A DNA stretch of 64,000 nt. Source: Pogostemon cablin (lineage: Eukaryota; Streptophyta; Magnoliopsida; Lamiales; Lamiaceae). The notes beneath the pieces are model-generated. The model had not been told where the DNA came from and did no database searches. It was given only the letters and a program-made list of their open reading frames with translations. The stretch spans positions 49,397-113,396 of the forward strand of contig JAHCLQ010000844.1 in assembly GCA_023678885.1 (NCBI GenBank), written 5' to 3'. Below are positions 23,130 to 34,603 of the stretch, piece by piece. Within the stretch, counting starts at the first letter, position 1; each line of letters starts with the position of its first letter. The translations under genes and the position numbers were made by a program.

Positions 23130-24518
23130 TGTTGGCTTTCGATCGTTTGGTTAACGTGACCCGTTAGGGTTCCATGTATTTCTAACAAGCAGCGGAAGCA
23201 AGTAAACATGAAACGCATTACCTTTCACCAAGGGTTGATGTAGAGGTTGAATTCTCGCTGGCAGACTGCGCAGTCCCACGAGAATAGCCATAAGTTCCTC
23301 TTCTGATGTCGGAATTGAGTGGTCTTTGCGCTCAGACGATCCTCTCTTCGACAGTTTTCCGTCAGTATATAATACATCAAAATCGGAGTACTGTACAATT
23401 TTTTATGAATTTTGTAACATGACGAACTGCAGCAGCAAACGACCTTCCGGTCTTCTGTTGTATGTCCCAAGTCCGATCTCGACGTCGTGTGGGCGACGAT
23501 CTATGAGACCTACTCAATCTGCTATCAACCCTAATCACACGTGAATAATGAATTAGATTAGGGTTCCAGATAAGCTGAGGTGACTTATATACATGGGCTA
23601 CAGCAGGGACCAGGAGGAGAAATTGGGTTGGGCCTCCATTGGGCTTAAGTATCCAAGCTTAGCCCAAAGCTTATACTTAAGTCCAATAATAATAATATAT
23701 TCCACTAAAATATTATTACTGCACTACCGTACCAATCCCAAAATTACGTTTTGGGCTCCTTCTTATTATGAGCCCGTTAGTCTCCCCATGTTTAAGATAT
23801 ACAATGTCCATTAATTAATTTAAGTTACTGACAACTCAATTAATTAATATTTCATCCAAGAGTAGTACCACTCAACCTCATTATCATGCCGGAATAAATT
23901 CCACCTGCAGGGTTTACATGATAATCCTTATGAGCTCCTCAAGGGGACATCATCAACCTATGACGGACACGGATTCCTTCTACAATCAACAGCACACCAT
24001 AGATACAGCACTATTTCCCAACTATCCGAGTTTATTGATTTAATTGCATCTAAATCTCACCCATTGATGAATCAAAGAAATATATACTGCCCTACGTGTC
24101 GAGGTTATTGTATAGGGATTAAGAGCACGAACATCCATAATAACAGAGATCAAGTTCTTCTATAAGTCAGTATAAGTTGAACGATCTCAGGTGGTCCTGC
24201 TCAATACACATAAGTGCACTAGAGTGATTCTATAGCCAAGACAAGCTAATACCAAACCACACTACAACCATCCCGATAGAGAGTCCCCGTCTATCTCGGT
24301 TGTGAGCATCTGTTTATACTTTATAAGGAAACCGATAATATGATCTTCCGCGTGTTGTCGCACAACATATTATCTACAGTATAAAGTAAGTGGACTATTG
24401 CATCATGCATATAAATAAATTATAAGACGCAATCATTTGATCATATGATTCTCATTTCAAATTAATTGTTTAAACATTGTTCATACAAAAACCTAGACTT
24501 TTAGTATACAATCCAACA
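23130..24518 (-). repeat. 5' LTR of Copia element
   Basis: 1389 bases from TGTTGG to CCAACA, adjacent to the primer site. Differences from the other LTR seen by eye include CGACAG/CGACGG, TTTCATCC/TCTCATCC, CTATCCG/CTCACCG, AACGATC/AATGATC and AAGGAAA/AATGAAA. Confidence 0.95.
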
Positions 24519-24523
24519 TCACC

Positions 24524-25908
24524 ATGTTGGTACCAGCTGCGGTTTTTGTCTCAACTCCTCCGGTGATGACTCCAATTATATTCCACCAGTTATAGCTCTC
24601 TCAACAACCACTGCTTCTGACCATGCTAAAACACTACCAACACCCCCAAGTAATTAAGCTCCCCCAAGTTCCTCCGTTGAAAAATGGAAGAAGCAGTGAT
24701 GTCTCTTCATTTGGTTGTCGATTCACTATCGAACTTCGCCGAAGGATGGGAAATCTCATCGTCTGGTGGTAGTTTCATTTGCAGTGCGGAGGAGCTCATC
24801 GACGAGAATGAAAGCCTGCGAGAAGAGAGAAAAACATATGACATGAATCATTAAATTTTTTTACATGTGGCATTTGACCTAGATTATACATCGCCCATAA
24901 GAGACCGTGCAGGCCTCTTGCTACCCTGTGGTTTGACTTACAACTTGACATTAAAGTGGGATACTTTTTTGCAAAATTTCAAAAGTGTAGACTAATTCGC
25001 AATCAAACTAAAGATTTGGACTTTTCTGACAATTAACCTTTAAAATATATAAAAAATAAGTTGATTAGAATTAAAAAAAGACGAAAATGATATATTGTTT
25101 GATTTAAGGAGGTGACCAGGACCATGTTTTAATTAATTAAGGGGGGAAGCATTTAGAAAAGTAAGATCACATCTTTTAATATTTTAATTAATTAAAGAGG
25201 GGACTATTTAGGAATGAGGACCATTTGAAGGCTCATTTCCCTTAAAAATATTTGGTTCCATGAAATCTAAAAAAACACACTCCACCGAAGTTATTGCCAA
25301 AAATTTTTTATTAAATCTAAATTGAAAATAATAAATTTAAATCAAACATAGCCTAAAAAAGCTATGTTTGTTGTCAGTTTACGTGAGTTTTGAAAATAAA
25401 TTAATATTGATATATGTTTGTTTTGCACTTTTGATATAGTAGATTTTAACTTTATCTCAAAATAAAATTAATGTGCGAGAAATGTGTGATGATATGTGTA
25501 AAATGATATTAATTTATATGAGAGATGAGGTGAGAAAGAATGAGAAAAATGAGAATTAATTGAAGAGAAAAATGGTATAAAAGATTAGTGAATTTAAGGA
25601 ACTACTTAGTTCAAATTTCGAAATAATAATGATTAATGATAATAATGGTAATGAAAATGAAATTGATTGAAGGTCATGTTTGGATATAAAATGAAAAAAA
25701 TTCAAGATTTTAAATAAATGAATTTAAATAAATGGATTTAAATTTGATATTTTTTAGTTGTTTTTGGGAGGTTTTTCAAATACTTACTCAAATAGTGTCA
25801 TTTGAACAAAAAATATTTTAATATTTTAAATACAAAATTAGATAAACCAATAAAAATAATTTTTTTATTTTTTTATACCCCCTACGATACATTTCCCCAC
25901 CTCCACCC
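24524..25908. other. Unassigned flanking DNA between Copia and element B1
   Basis: After the right target duplications of Copia and element A, the first ~130 bases are GC-moderate and continue the short frame seen at 7896-7949. Around 24680-24830 there is a stretch of coding-like composition without a usable ORF. From about 24850 the DNA is AT-rich with several AATTAATTAA runs and T/A tracts. No recognisable gene or repeat termini are seen. It may be old host intergenic sequence or unrecognised mobile DNA. Confidence 0.5.
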
Positions 25909-26103
25909 TGATGAGTATGTAAATTCACGTGTTTTGGGCTCTGATTTGTGTGATAATGATGTAAGATTTGATCTTAAGTCAAGATAAATCGAGTTGTATT
26001 GTAGAAAGTCATGAATCAGGTGTGTTTGAGTTCATTTGAGTGGATTTTTGAAGGAAAATGGATTAGAAGTGATCGAAACCGGAGAAAGAGTGTTGAAAGC
26101 ACC

Positions 26104-26372
26104 TGGTTCGACTAAGTAGGGACGTGGTTTGACCAACAACAAAGTGGTTCGACCAGCATGAAGAGAAGCGTCAGGAGTGCGGTTCGACCATGACACTGTG
26201 GTTCGACCAAGCACAGTGGTCAAACCAGAAGCATCAGTTTTTGCAGTTGCAGTTCAACCACGAAGCTTCCAGTTTGATCTGCCATTCGAGTCAAACCGGC
26301 TATCTGCCAGTGCTGTACAGGTCGATTCAACCTGTGATTCGACCAACCTTGTCCGGTTCAACCGGGGGTCTT
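26104..26372 (+). repeat. GGTTCGACC-type array in the B1 LTR
   Basis: About a dozen exact or one-base variants of GGTTCGACC and its complement GGTCGAACC, mixed in orientation, 100-370 bases before the TATA box. The copies are more diverged than in B2, in line with the greater age of B1. Confidence 0.8.
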
Positions 26373-26473
26373 GGTTAAATCGATGCACTGGATACGTCCG
26401 AATCTATATTTTTACACCTTCAGTGCATGTTTTCGCTTAAAAAGCCCATCCTAGGTCCGTAAGGAGAGCTCAC

Positions 26474-26486
26474 AAGTATAAAAGGA
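26474..26486 (+). promoter_or_regulatory. TATA box of B1 LTR
   Basis: AAGTATAAAAGGAAT. The same ACAAGTATAAAAGGA sequence occurs on the minus strand in both B2 LTRs (39672-39679 and 58926-58934). Confidence 0.75.
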
Positions 26487-27592
26487 ATAACCTACGCAAG
26501 GGTAAGAGAGTTGTTAATCCACCACCTTCATTCTACACAACATTCGAAACCCTACCACCATCCACGGAGATGTGGAGAGAGATTCATCTGTCGATCAAGT
26601 AAGAACCAAGTAAAGATTCAAGACAGAGAGAGGCGCGACGGCGCCCGCATACAGGGTTTACTTCGAATCTTAATTTATCTTGTAATTTTAAAGACTATGG
26701 GTAAGATCTATCCAACCACCATGATTGTTCTTCGATCAATCATGGGCTAGAACCGCTTTGGTAGTTCTAGGGTTTATGAAGGTTTTATAAGTTAATTGAA
26801 CTTCCGTGTGTATATTCCCTGCAACACTACTTGTGGTTTATTTTATGTAATATTATACGTTTTTAATTCATAATCAGAGTTGTTTTGTGCATCATTAATT
26901 ATTATGTAGAGTCAGAATACATATCTTGATTATTGATTGAGTGTGTTCATTGCTGAGCAGGATTCCATGTTATGATTCTAAGTGAAGGGATTCCGAAGTC
27001 TCATTAGAACTATCTTATATAAATACTTGTTAATTGAATCTTATTCGGGTTAGTAAGTAGGATAAAGAGTATAACTTCATAGTACCTATAAAGGGAGATC
27101 ATATCGGGTTAGAGTACTTAGTGCATGGGAAATAATTGATACTGATAGTACCTAGAAAGGGGGGTGAGTCATATTTCTTGCTCCAAGGATATTCACACGT
27201 GTCACACGCTTATTTACTTGTGTCTATAGAGTAGATTTGCATGGTTTAGTGATGCTTCCATACTCCATAAGGCAGAGTCGGACATTGATACATGGAAGGA
27301 AAATTAATGAGTAAAACTGGATGGCCCAAAGGACTACATATCTTTTCACTTATTCACTTTCGATCAATCTCTACTGTTATTTATTTTAGTTGTTCTTTTA
27401 ATTATTTAGTTGTTGTTTATTTAATCACACAACTATTTTGCCAAAATAGTCTTAGTAAGTTAGAATATAACTAAATTAATAATAACACGTCCTTTGGGTT
27501 CGATAATCACTTGGTCGCTTATCAAAGCTACACTAGCATCCTTCACACTTGGGGATTAATATTATGTGTTGAGAAAGCGCTCATCAAGTTCT

Positions 27593-27610
27593 TGGCGCCG
27601 TTGCCGGGGA
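27593..27610 (+). other. Primer binding site for tRNA-Asp, element B1
   Basis: TGGCGCCGTTGCCGGGGA, a perfect complement of the 3' terminal 18 bases of plant tRNA-Asp(GUC), six bases after the LTR. Confidence 0.92.
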
Positions 27611-27699
27611 CGGCATTAATTATTAATTTATTAGTTCTAGTTTAATTGAGACTACTTTGTTCTTGTCTTTATTTTCTAATGCTTATTTTTCTTAGATGT

Positions 27700-29250
27700 A
27701 TGCTCACTAGATCAAAAGTAGGAAATTTAGAACCTTATAATCCGGAGATTGGAGTATCGTCAAGGAAGAAGAAGGGGAAGAAGAAGAAGAAGAATAAGAG
27801 CGTAGAACTAATGGAGGCTCTTAATTTAGGAGTCGAAATTGACGAGCTGAACTCGCTAGCGACTAAAGCTGCAACCGACACTAACTTGGAAGCAGAAGCA
27901 GTCAATATGGCAGCAAATCCAGACAATCTTTCCATTCATGAAGTTTTTATGAATAATGGAGAAGGCAATGCAGGGCTGTTAGGAGAAAGAGGGGCCGGAG
28001 CTAATTTTGATCTTCACCCTGCTCTGATCAGCATGATTGAGAGGAGTCTCTTCTCTGGGGAATCTTTGAAAATGCTCAGCAACATTTGAATAAGTTCATT
28101 GGCTATGCAAGTACACAAAAAGATGCAGGAGCTCATGAAGATACAAGGAGGATCGTCTTATTTAAATTCTCACTTAATGAAAAGGCGAGAGATTGATACG
28201 ATAATCTTAATGCTGCTGAATGTGATACCTGGGAGAAATTAAAAGTAAAATTCTTGGAGCGATACATGCCACCTTCAAAGGTGTTTAAGATGAAACAAGA
28301 AATCAATCAATTTGCTATCCATGGTAATGAGAAGATTCATGAGGCTTGGGACAGATTCAAGGACATGCTTATGAAGTGTCCGCAACACGGGCTATCTAAA
28401 GCTCAATACATCAGTATTTTCTATAGCGGATTGGACTATGATTCTGGAGTTTTACTAGATGCTTCATCAAATGGAGCATTGCTTACAAAGTCATCCGTTG
28501 AGGCTAAAAAGCTCTTTGAGGATATTTCGATGAATTCTAGAGATTGGCCAACTGATAGAGTGAGAGGCACTATGTTCTTGGAAAAGTAGCGCAGGTTGAG
28601 CACAGGACGGTAAAGTCAAGTAGGGAAGATGAGATCGTCTCTAATTTGGTTAATATCAACATGTTACTTGAGTCCCAGCAAAGGCAGATTACTGACATAG
28701 CTCAGCAAGTACCAATTATGCAGTAGGATGTGTGAAAAATAAAGAAGCTAGCCAAGAGGAATTGGAAGAGGCAAACTATGCCATGGGTCAAAGTATTCAA
28801 GGAACGAGGTTCCAAAATCAAGAAAATCAGAATTACCAAGGGAACTACAATCATCATGGTCCCCCAGGTAATTATCAGCAACCAAGGAGGTCGGAGTTTT
28901 CAGGGAAAGATCCAAATATGGTAGTACAACCTCGTAGTGGTATTGATCCGTGTGCTAAAGTCAAAGAAGGGAAGCCTGGTTTTGAGGATACGGTAAACAT
29001 GTACATGGTAAGGAATGATGCAAGAGTGGATCGCCTGGAGGCAAAGCTAGAGGCAAAGATTGATGCAAATCATGATGACATATCTAAACAGATGAAGGAC
29101 TTGACGTTGTTGATGGGGTAGATGGCCTGGAATGTTAACCAATTGACGCAAACCGTGGAGAAGGGTAAGTTCCCATCTTAAAGTATAACAAACCCGAAGC
29201 AGTGCAATGCCATCACGTTGAGGTCTGGGACTCAGTATGAAGGACCAATA
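27700..29250 (+). pseudogene. gag: gag of element B1
   Basis: Capsid/nucleocapsid precursor relic. It starts at MLTRSKVGNLEPYNPEIG, followed by a Lys-rich run and then the conserved gag core (FEN-HLNKF, FKFSLNEKARD, FLERYMPPSKVFKMK, AWDRFKDMLMKCPQHGLS) and an Asn/Gly/Pro-rich stretch (28790-28870) in place of a visible CCHC knuckle. A frameshift near 28060 and stops near 28195, 28588 and 28725 break it. Element B2 has the same protein as one frame with stops only. The ATG was chosen because the N-terminal sequence matches B2 and it follows an acceptor-like CTTAG. Confidence 0.85.
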
Positions 29251-29282
29251 ACACCGAAAATGACTTCGGAGGCTCCACCTAA

Positions 29283-29610
29283 CTGGTTCGACCACGATTA
29301 ACCTGGTTCGACCAACCCTGTTGGTCGAACCGTGGTCAAACCAACCTATCCACGAGCCCCTATTTTCTTTGAAACGCGATTCGACCAAGGCAAGGATAAT
29401 TCAACCAAACCTGTTGGTCAAACCAGGGTCGAATTGCCCTGTACGGAACACTCTGTTTTGTCTAAAGCACAATCCGACCACAACCATCATGGTTCGACTA
29501 GCCTTGTTGGTCGAACCAGTCTGTCCGGGGGAGAGAATTCTTTCTGAAGTGCGGTTCGACCATTTCACACTTGGTTTGACCAGTAACTCTAGTTGAACTG
29601 TGGTTGAACC
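29283..29610 (+). repeat. GGTTCGACC-type array at the gag-protease boundary, B1
   Basis: Alternating GGTTCGACC and GGTCGAACC variants between the gag C-terminus and the protease linker. The position equals the B2 array at 55561-56074. Confidence 0.85.
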
Positions 29611-29619
29611 GTCTTTTTT

Positions 29620-30715
29620 AGCTCCGTATTCCATGCCGAATACTTTACTTGATGTTGATGCTACTCCAGTACTATCCAAAGAACAGAACACTGACCTTAC
29701 AGCAGAAAAGAAATGGGAAAGAGCAAAGAGATTGAGAGCCAAAAGGGGTAAAGCGGAGAGGGTTGAACGTGCTGAATGGGGGATTCCCAAAACTAAGATA
29801 CCTCCTCTGTTTCCTTTTAAGCTAGTCAAGAAGGGATTGGAAGAAAAGTTCAAGAAGTTTTCAGATATCATAAACAAGATAAGCTTGAGCATTCCTTTCT
29901 CTGAAGAACTTTTAGAGATGACATATTTGAAGCTTGAATGGAATTAAAATGGTGAATTTGTCTGAGAACTGCATTTTGATCATACAGAGGAAGCTGCGAG
30001 CAAAGTTGAAGAATCCGGGAAGCTTCACTCTTCTATATGAGATTGGGAAGTGGCCGGCAAGACAAGCCTTGTGCGATCTTGGGGCAAGCATCAATTTGAT
30101 GCCCTTGTCAATATTTCAAAGGCTTGGTTTGGGGAGTTAACTCTCACAACGATTGCTCTACAATTGGCGGATAGGTCTATGACTTTTTCGAAGGGAGTGA
30201 TTGAAGATGTTCTAGTAAAAGTAGAGAAACTAGTCTTTCCTGTAGACATCCTTGTACTCGAGATGGAGGATGACAAGGATAATGTTCCCCTTATCTTAGG
30301 AAGACCATTCCTTGCCACTGCTGGAGCAATGATTGATGTTCAAAAAGGTGAGCTAAGGCTGCGCATGGATAAAGAAGAGGTTCTATTCAACCTTGATAAA
30401 GTAATGAAGATACCGATGGAGACGCAGTGTCACAGCATCGATGTGGTGGAGGATATCATGAAAGAAGATATGTCATTGATCCTGTCGAAGGATCCTTTGG
30501 AGACGTGCATAGCGGAGTCTCTTACTTTTCCCACCACCGAGCTAGACGAGCTCTCCAATGAGGTATGTATTGATTTTCTAGAAAACCTACTTTCTTTGGG
30601 TGATGACAGGTATGAATCAAAATGGACCAAGTTTAAAGAGGTGAAGTGGACTAGAAAATACTTGCCTTTGGATAGAGAAAGCACAGCAAAAAAAAGAAAA
30701 AAAAGGAGGAGTTGA
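29620..30715 (+). pseudogene. Linker and aspartic protease of element B1
   Basis: Retropepsin-like protease that would cleave the Gag and Pol polyproteins. A Lys/Glu-rich linker (KKWERAKRLRAKRGKAERVE) leads to the active-site motif CDLGASINLMP (around 30075-30105), with Leu in place of the usual Thr/Ser of DTG/DSG, as also seen in elements B2 and C. The flap/C-terminal part reads VPLILGRPFLATAGAMIDV (around 30285-30340). A frameshift near 30130 separates active site and C-terminal half. The tail (30480-30715) includes a Leu/Glu-rich segment shared with B2 before the RT starts. Confidence 0.85.
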
Positions 30716-32270
30716 AACCGCTACCGGAACACTTGAAGTATGCCTATCTAGGTGACAATGAAACATATCCAGTAATTGTATCTTCTTTTCTAACTGATGA
30801 TCAACTCGATGAGTTATTAGATGTGCTTAGGAAGTATAAGTCTGCAATTGGTTGGTCTATTGATGATTTGAAAGGAATTAGTCCATCATATTGCATGCAT
30901 AAGATAAGATTGATAGATGAAGCCAAGAGTAGCATTCAGAATCAGCGGAGGGTGAATCCCGCAATTCAAGATATGATTAGGAAGAAAATCCTAATGTGGC
31001 TAGATGCAGAAATTATATATCCAATTAGTGATAGTCCCCATATGAGTCCATTGCATGGTGTAGCTAAAAAGGGGGTCATGACTATTGTGAAAGCCGATGA
31101 TGGTGAGACTCTAGCCACTAGATTCCTACGGGATGGTGGGTGTGTATGGACTACAGGAAACTGAATGAAAATACATCCAAGGACCACTTCCCTCTTCCTT
31201 TCATGGATCAAATGCTTGATCATCTTGCAGGGTATGATTTTTATTGTTTCTTGGATGGGTACTCGGGGTATAATCAAATCATGATTGCACCTGAGGACTA
31301 GGAAAATACTACTTTTACTTGCCCTTATAGAACTTTTGCCTTTAGAAAGATGTCTTTTGGATTGTGTAATGCACCTGCTACATTTCAGCACTGCATGATT
31401 GCCATTTTGATGGGTTGATAGAAAAGATCATGGAGGTGCTTATGGATGATTTTTTTGTGTTTGGTTACTCTTTTGATATTTGTTTATCTAATCTATCTAC
31501 TGTTTTGAAGAGATGTCAAGAAACTAATCTTGTCTTGAATTGGGAGAAGTGCCACTTCATGGTGAGAGCTGAGATTGTTCTTGGACACTATATTTTAGCT
31601 AAGGGATTGCAGGTGGATAGAGCAAAGGTGGTGGCAATTGAGAAGCTTCCACCATCTACTAATGAAAAGGGAGTGCGATCCTTCCTTGGACACGCAGAAT
31701 TTTATAGGAGATTCATCAAAGACTTCTCAAAATACTCCAAACCGTTGTCTCACTTACTTGAAAAGGATGTTCCTTTTGTTTTTTATGATGAATGTCTAAC
31801 AGCTTTTCAGGTTTTTAAGGAGGCACTGATTACTGCTCCTATCTTGATCATACCGGATTGGACTCAACCGTTTTTAATTATATGTGATGCAAGTGATCAA
31901 GCACTTGGAGTGGTGCTTGGGAAGATGAATGAAAAGAAGTTTTGAGCCATCTATTATGCGAGTAAGACTTTTGATGCAGCACAAAAGAACTACACTGTCA
32001 CTGAAAAGGAGTATCTAGTTGTTATGCATGCATTCAATAAGTTTCGATAGTATTTGGTTGGCATGAAGACCATTGTATATACGGATCATTCTGCGATCCG
32101 ATACCTAATGGAGAAGAAGGAAGCTAAGCCAAGGATCATTAGATGGATCCTTCTTCTGCAGGAATTTGATATGGAGATCCGAGATAAGAAAGGAACGAAG
32201 AATATGTTGGCGGATCACCTATCAAGGTTAGAGACAAGGGAGCATTGTGATGATTCTTTCGAATACATAG
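30716..32270 (+). pseudogene. pol: Reverse transcriptase and RNase H of element B1
   Basis: Polymerase relic of a Gypsy element. RT begins near LPEHLKYAYLGDNETYP. It has the fingers region (SPLHGVAKKGVMTIV), then, after a frameshift near 31135, a palm region around DGYSGYNQI and SFGLCNAPATFQ. The catalytic motif reads LMDD at 31442-31450 where YMDD/YVDD is expected. The connection and RNase H follow: CDASDQALGVVLG near 31890, TVTEKEYLVVMHAF, YTDHSAIRYLM and ADHLSRL near 32215. Stops occur at 31302, 31417, 31943 and 32048. The domains are in the normal order, so the decay is by point mutation and small indels. Confidence 0.88.
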
Positions 32271-32853
32271 AAGAGATATTCCCTGATGAGAAGATCATGG
32301 CAGTAGTTCCTAAAGGAGCGGAAAGAGCTTGTGTAGTTGCTGCTCAAGGAGTGGATCCATGGCATGCGGATTATGTCAATTACATTGTCATAGGAGAAAT
32401 TCCAAAAGATCTCAACAGATATCAACTTGCGAAGTATAAAAGGGATGTTGAGACATTCATATGGTAAGATCCATTTAACTACAAGATTTGTACAGATTCT
32501 ATTGTCCGTAGGTGTGTGCCCGAGATGAAGATGGAGAGTGTACTTGATTTTTGCCAGGCACAACCTAATGGGGAGCATTTCGGAGCCCAAACGACAGCAG
32601 CTAAGGTACTTCAATCTGCTCTTTATTGGGCTACCTTATTTTAAGACTGTGAATCTTATGTCACAACATGCGACAGATGTCAAAGGATAGGAAACATAAG
32701 TAGGAGAGATGAGATGCCACTTCAGTCGAATATTATTCTAGAGATCTTCGATGTATGGGGGATTGATTTTATGGGGCCTTTTCCCCCATCTAATGGATTT
32801 CTCTACATCCTTCTTGCAGTGGATTATGTTTTTAAGTGAGTGGAGGTCATTCA
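32271..32853 (+). pseudogene. Integrase N-terminal part, block copy 1
   Basis: Follows RNase H: linker, then the zinc-binding region with His/His/Cys/Cys pattern (LDFCQAQPNGEHFGAQ, then CESYVTTCDRCQR), then the first catalytic Asp in IDFMGPFPPS. Stops at 32466 and 32641 break it. It ends where the Copia LTR was inserted. Confidence 0.85.
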
Positions 32854-33857
32854 TGTTGGTGTTTGATCGTTTAGTTAACATGAACTGTTAGGATTCCATA
32901 CGATTCTATATTCAGCGGAAGCAAGAAAACATAGAAAAGTATTATCTTTCACCAGGGTATGTTGAAGAAGAAAGATTCTCACTGGCAGCTTGCGCAGCCT
33001 TACCGTTTTGGGATTAACTCTCTCATCTGATCTCCGATTTGAGTGATCTATACACCAAAACGATCCTCTCTTCCATGGCTTTCCATAAAGATATCACAAA
33101 AACAGATCTGAGTTCCACACAATTTATAAAAATCGTGGAAGTTGATGAACAGCAACAACAAACAACCTTCCAATCTTCTGTTGTATTCCCAAGTCCAATC
33201 TCGACATCGTGTGGGCGATGATCTTCGAGATCTTCTCAATCTGTTGTTCCCTCACCCTCCTCACAATGTTAGGCGTGATTCAATTAGGGTTTCCGGATAG
33301 TTGAGATGACTTATATATGGGCTACAGCAGAGACTAGGAGGAGAAATTAGAGTTGGGCCACCATTAGGCTTAAGTATCCAAGCTTAACCCAAAGCTTATA
33401 CTTAAGTTCAATAATAATAATATATACCACTAAAATATTATTACTGCACTACCGTTCTAATCCCATAATTACATTATGGGCTCCTTCTTATTATGATACC
33501 GTTAGTCTCTCCATGTTTAAGATATACAATGCACATTAATTAATTAAGTTACTGACAACTCCATTAATTAATATCTCATCTGAGAGTAGTACCACTCAAC
33601 CTCATTATCATGCCGAAATAAATCCACCTGCTGGGTTTACATGATAATCCTTATGAGCTCCTCAAGGGGACATCATCAACCTATAGCGGACACGGTTTCC
33701 TTCTACAATCAATAGCACACCATAGAGACATCACTATTTCCCAACTCACCGAGTTTATTGATTTAATTACATGTAAATCTCACCAATTGATGAATCAAAG
33801 AAATACATACTGCCTTATGTTTCGAGGTTATTATATAAGGATTAAGAGCACGAACAT
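32854..33857 (-). repeat. Truncated Copia LTR, block copy 1
   Basis: About 1004 bases of a Copia LTR of the 16178-17566 type, starting TGTTGGTGTTTG and cut at GCACGAACA. No right end and no internal region are present. Confidence 0.88.
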
Positions 33858-33920
33858 ATGGAGAAGAAGGAAGCTAAGCCAAGGATCATTATATGGATCT
33901 TTCTTCTGTAGGAATTTGAT

Positions 33921-34603
33921 ATGGAGATCCGAGATAAAAAAGGAATGAAGAATGTGTTGGCGGATCACCTATCAAGGTTGGAGATAAGGGAGCATTGTGA
34001 TGATTCTTTCGAATACATAGAAGAGATGTTCCCTGATAAGAAGATCATGGCAGTAGTTCCTAAAGGAGCAGAAAGAGCTTGTGTAGTTGCTGCTCAAGGA
34101 GTAGATCCATGGCATGCGGATTATGTCAATTACATTGCCGTAGGAGAAATTCCAAGAGATCTCAACAGATATCAACTTGCGAAGTTTAAAAGGGATGTTG
34201 AGACATTCATATGGTATGATCCATTCGTCTACAAGATTTGTATAGAATCTATCGTCTGTAGGTGTGTGCCCGAGATGGAGAAGGAGAGTGTACTTGATTT
34301 TTGCCATGCACAACCTAATGGAGGACATTTCGGAGCCCAAACGACAGCAGCTAAGGTACTTCAATCTCCTCTTTATTGGGCTACCTTGTTTAAAGACTGT
34401 GAATCCTATGTAACGACGTGTGACAGATGTCAAAGGATGGGAAACATAAGTAGGAGAGATGAGATGCCACTTCAGCCGAGTATTGTTCTAGAGATCTTCG
34501 ATGTATGGGGAATCAATTTTATGGGGCCTTTTTCCCCATCTAATGGATTTCTCTACATCCTTCTTGCGGTGGATTATGTTTTTAAGTGAGTGGAGGTCAT
34601 TCA
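33921..34603 (+). pseudogene. Integrase N-terminal part, block copy 2
   Basis: The least damaged of the three copies: 222 codons open from MEIRDKKGMKN through the zinc-binding region (HAQPNGGHFGAQ, CDRCQRMG) to MGPFSPSNG. In this copy the residue at the first catalytic position is Asn (WGINFMG) instead of Asp. It ends in the second truncated Copia LTR, so it is a fragment despite the open frame. Confidence 0.85.

Larger units (their letters stand above)
16178..24518 (-). mobile_element. Defective Copia element with near-identical LTRs
   Basis: Two 1389-bp LTRs (16178-17566 and 23130-24518) with TGTTGG...CCAACA ends enclose a minus-strand internal region, flanked by the 5-bp duplication TCACC (16173-16177 and 24519-24523). 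The purine tract lies next to the left LTR and the initiator-Met primer site next to the right one, which fixes the orientation. By eye the LTRs differ at about six positions. Pol is present only as a relic full of stops. The element inserted two bases beyond the end of element A. Confidence 0.93.
25909..27586 (+). repeat. 5' LTR of element B1
   Basis: 1678 bases from TGATGAGTATG to GCTCATCA. The end sequence matches the reverse complement of the B2 LTR ends. It contains the GGTTCGACC-type array (26104-26372) and a TATA box (26477). The base before it is in CACCC, whose duplicate cannot be checked. Confidence 0.88.

Noticed and set aside
22844..23218. 124-codon minus-strand ORF and 116-codon plus-strand ORF
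   Set aside because: They cross a TRIM LTR, primer site and Copia LTR start; the sequence is non-coding repeat.
24850..25900. A MITE or other small DNA transposon in the AT-rich flank
   Set aside because: No terminal inverted repeats with a target duplication could be identified by eye.
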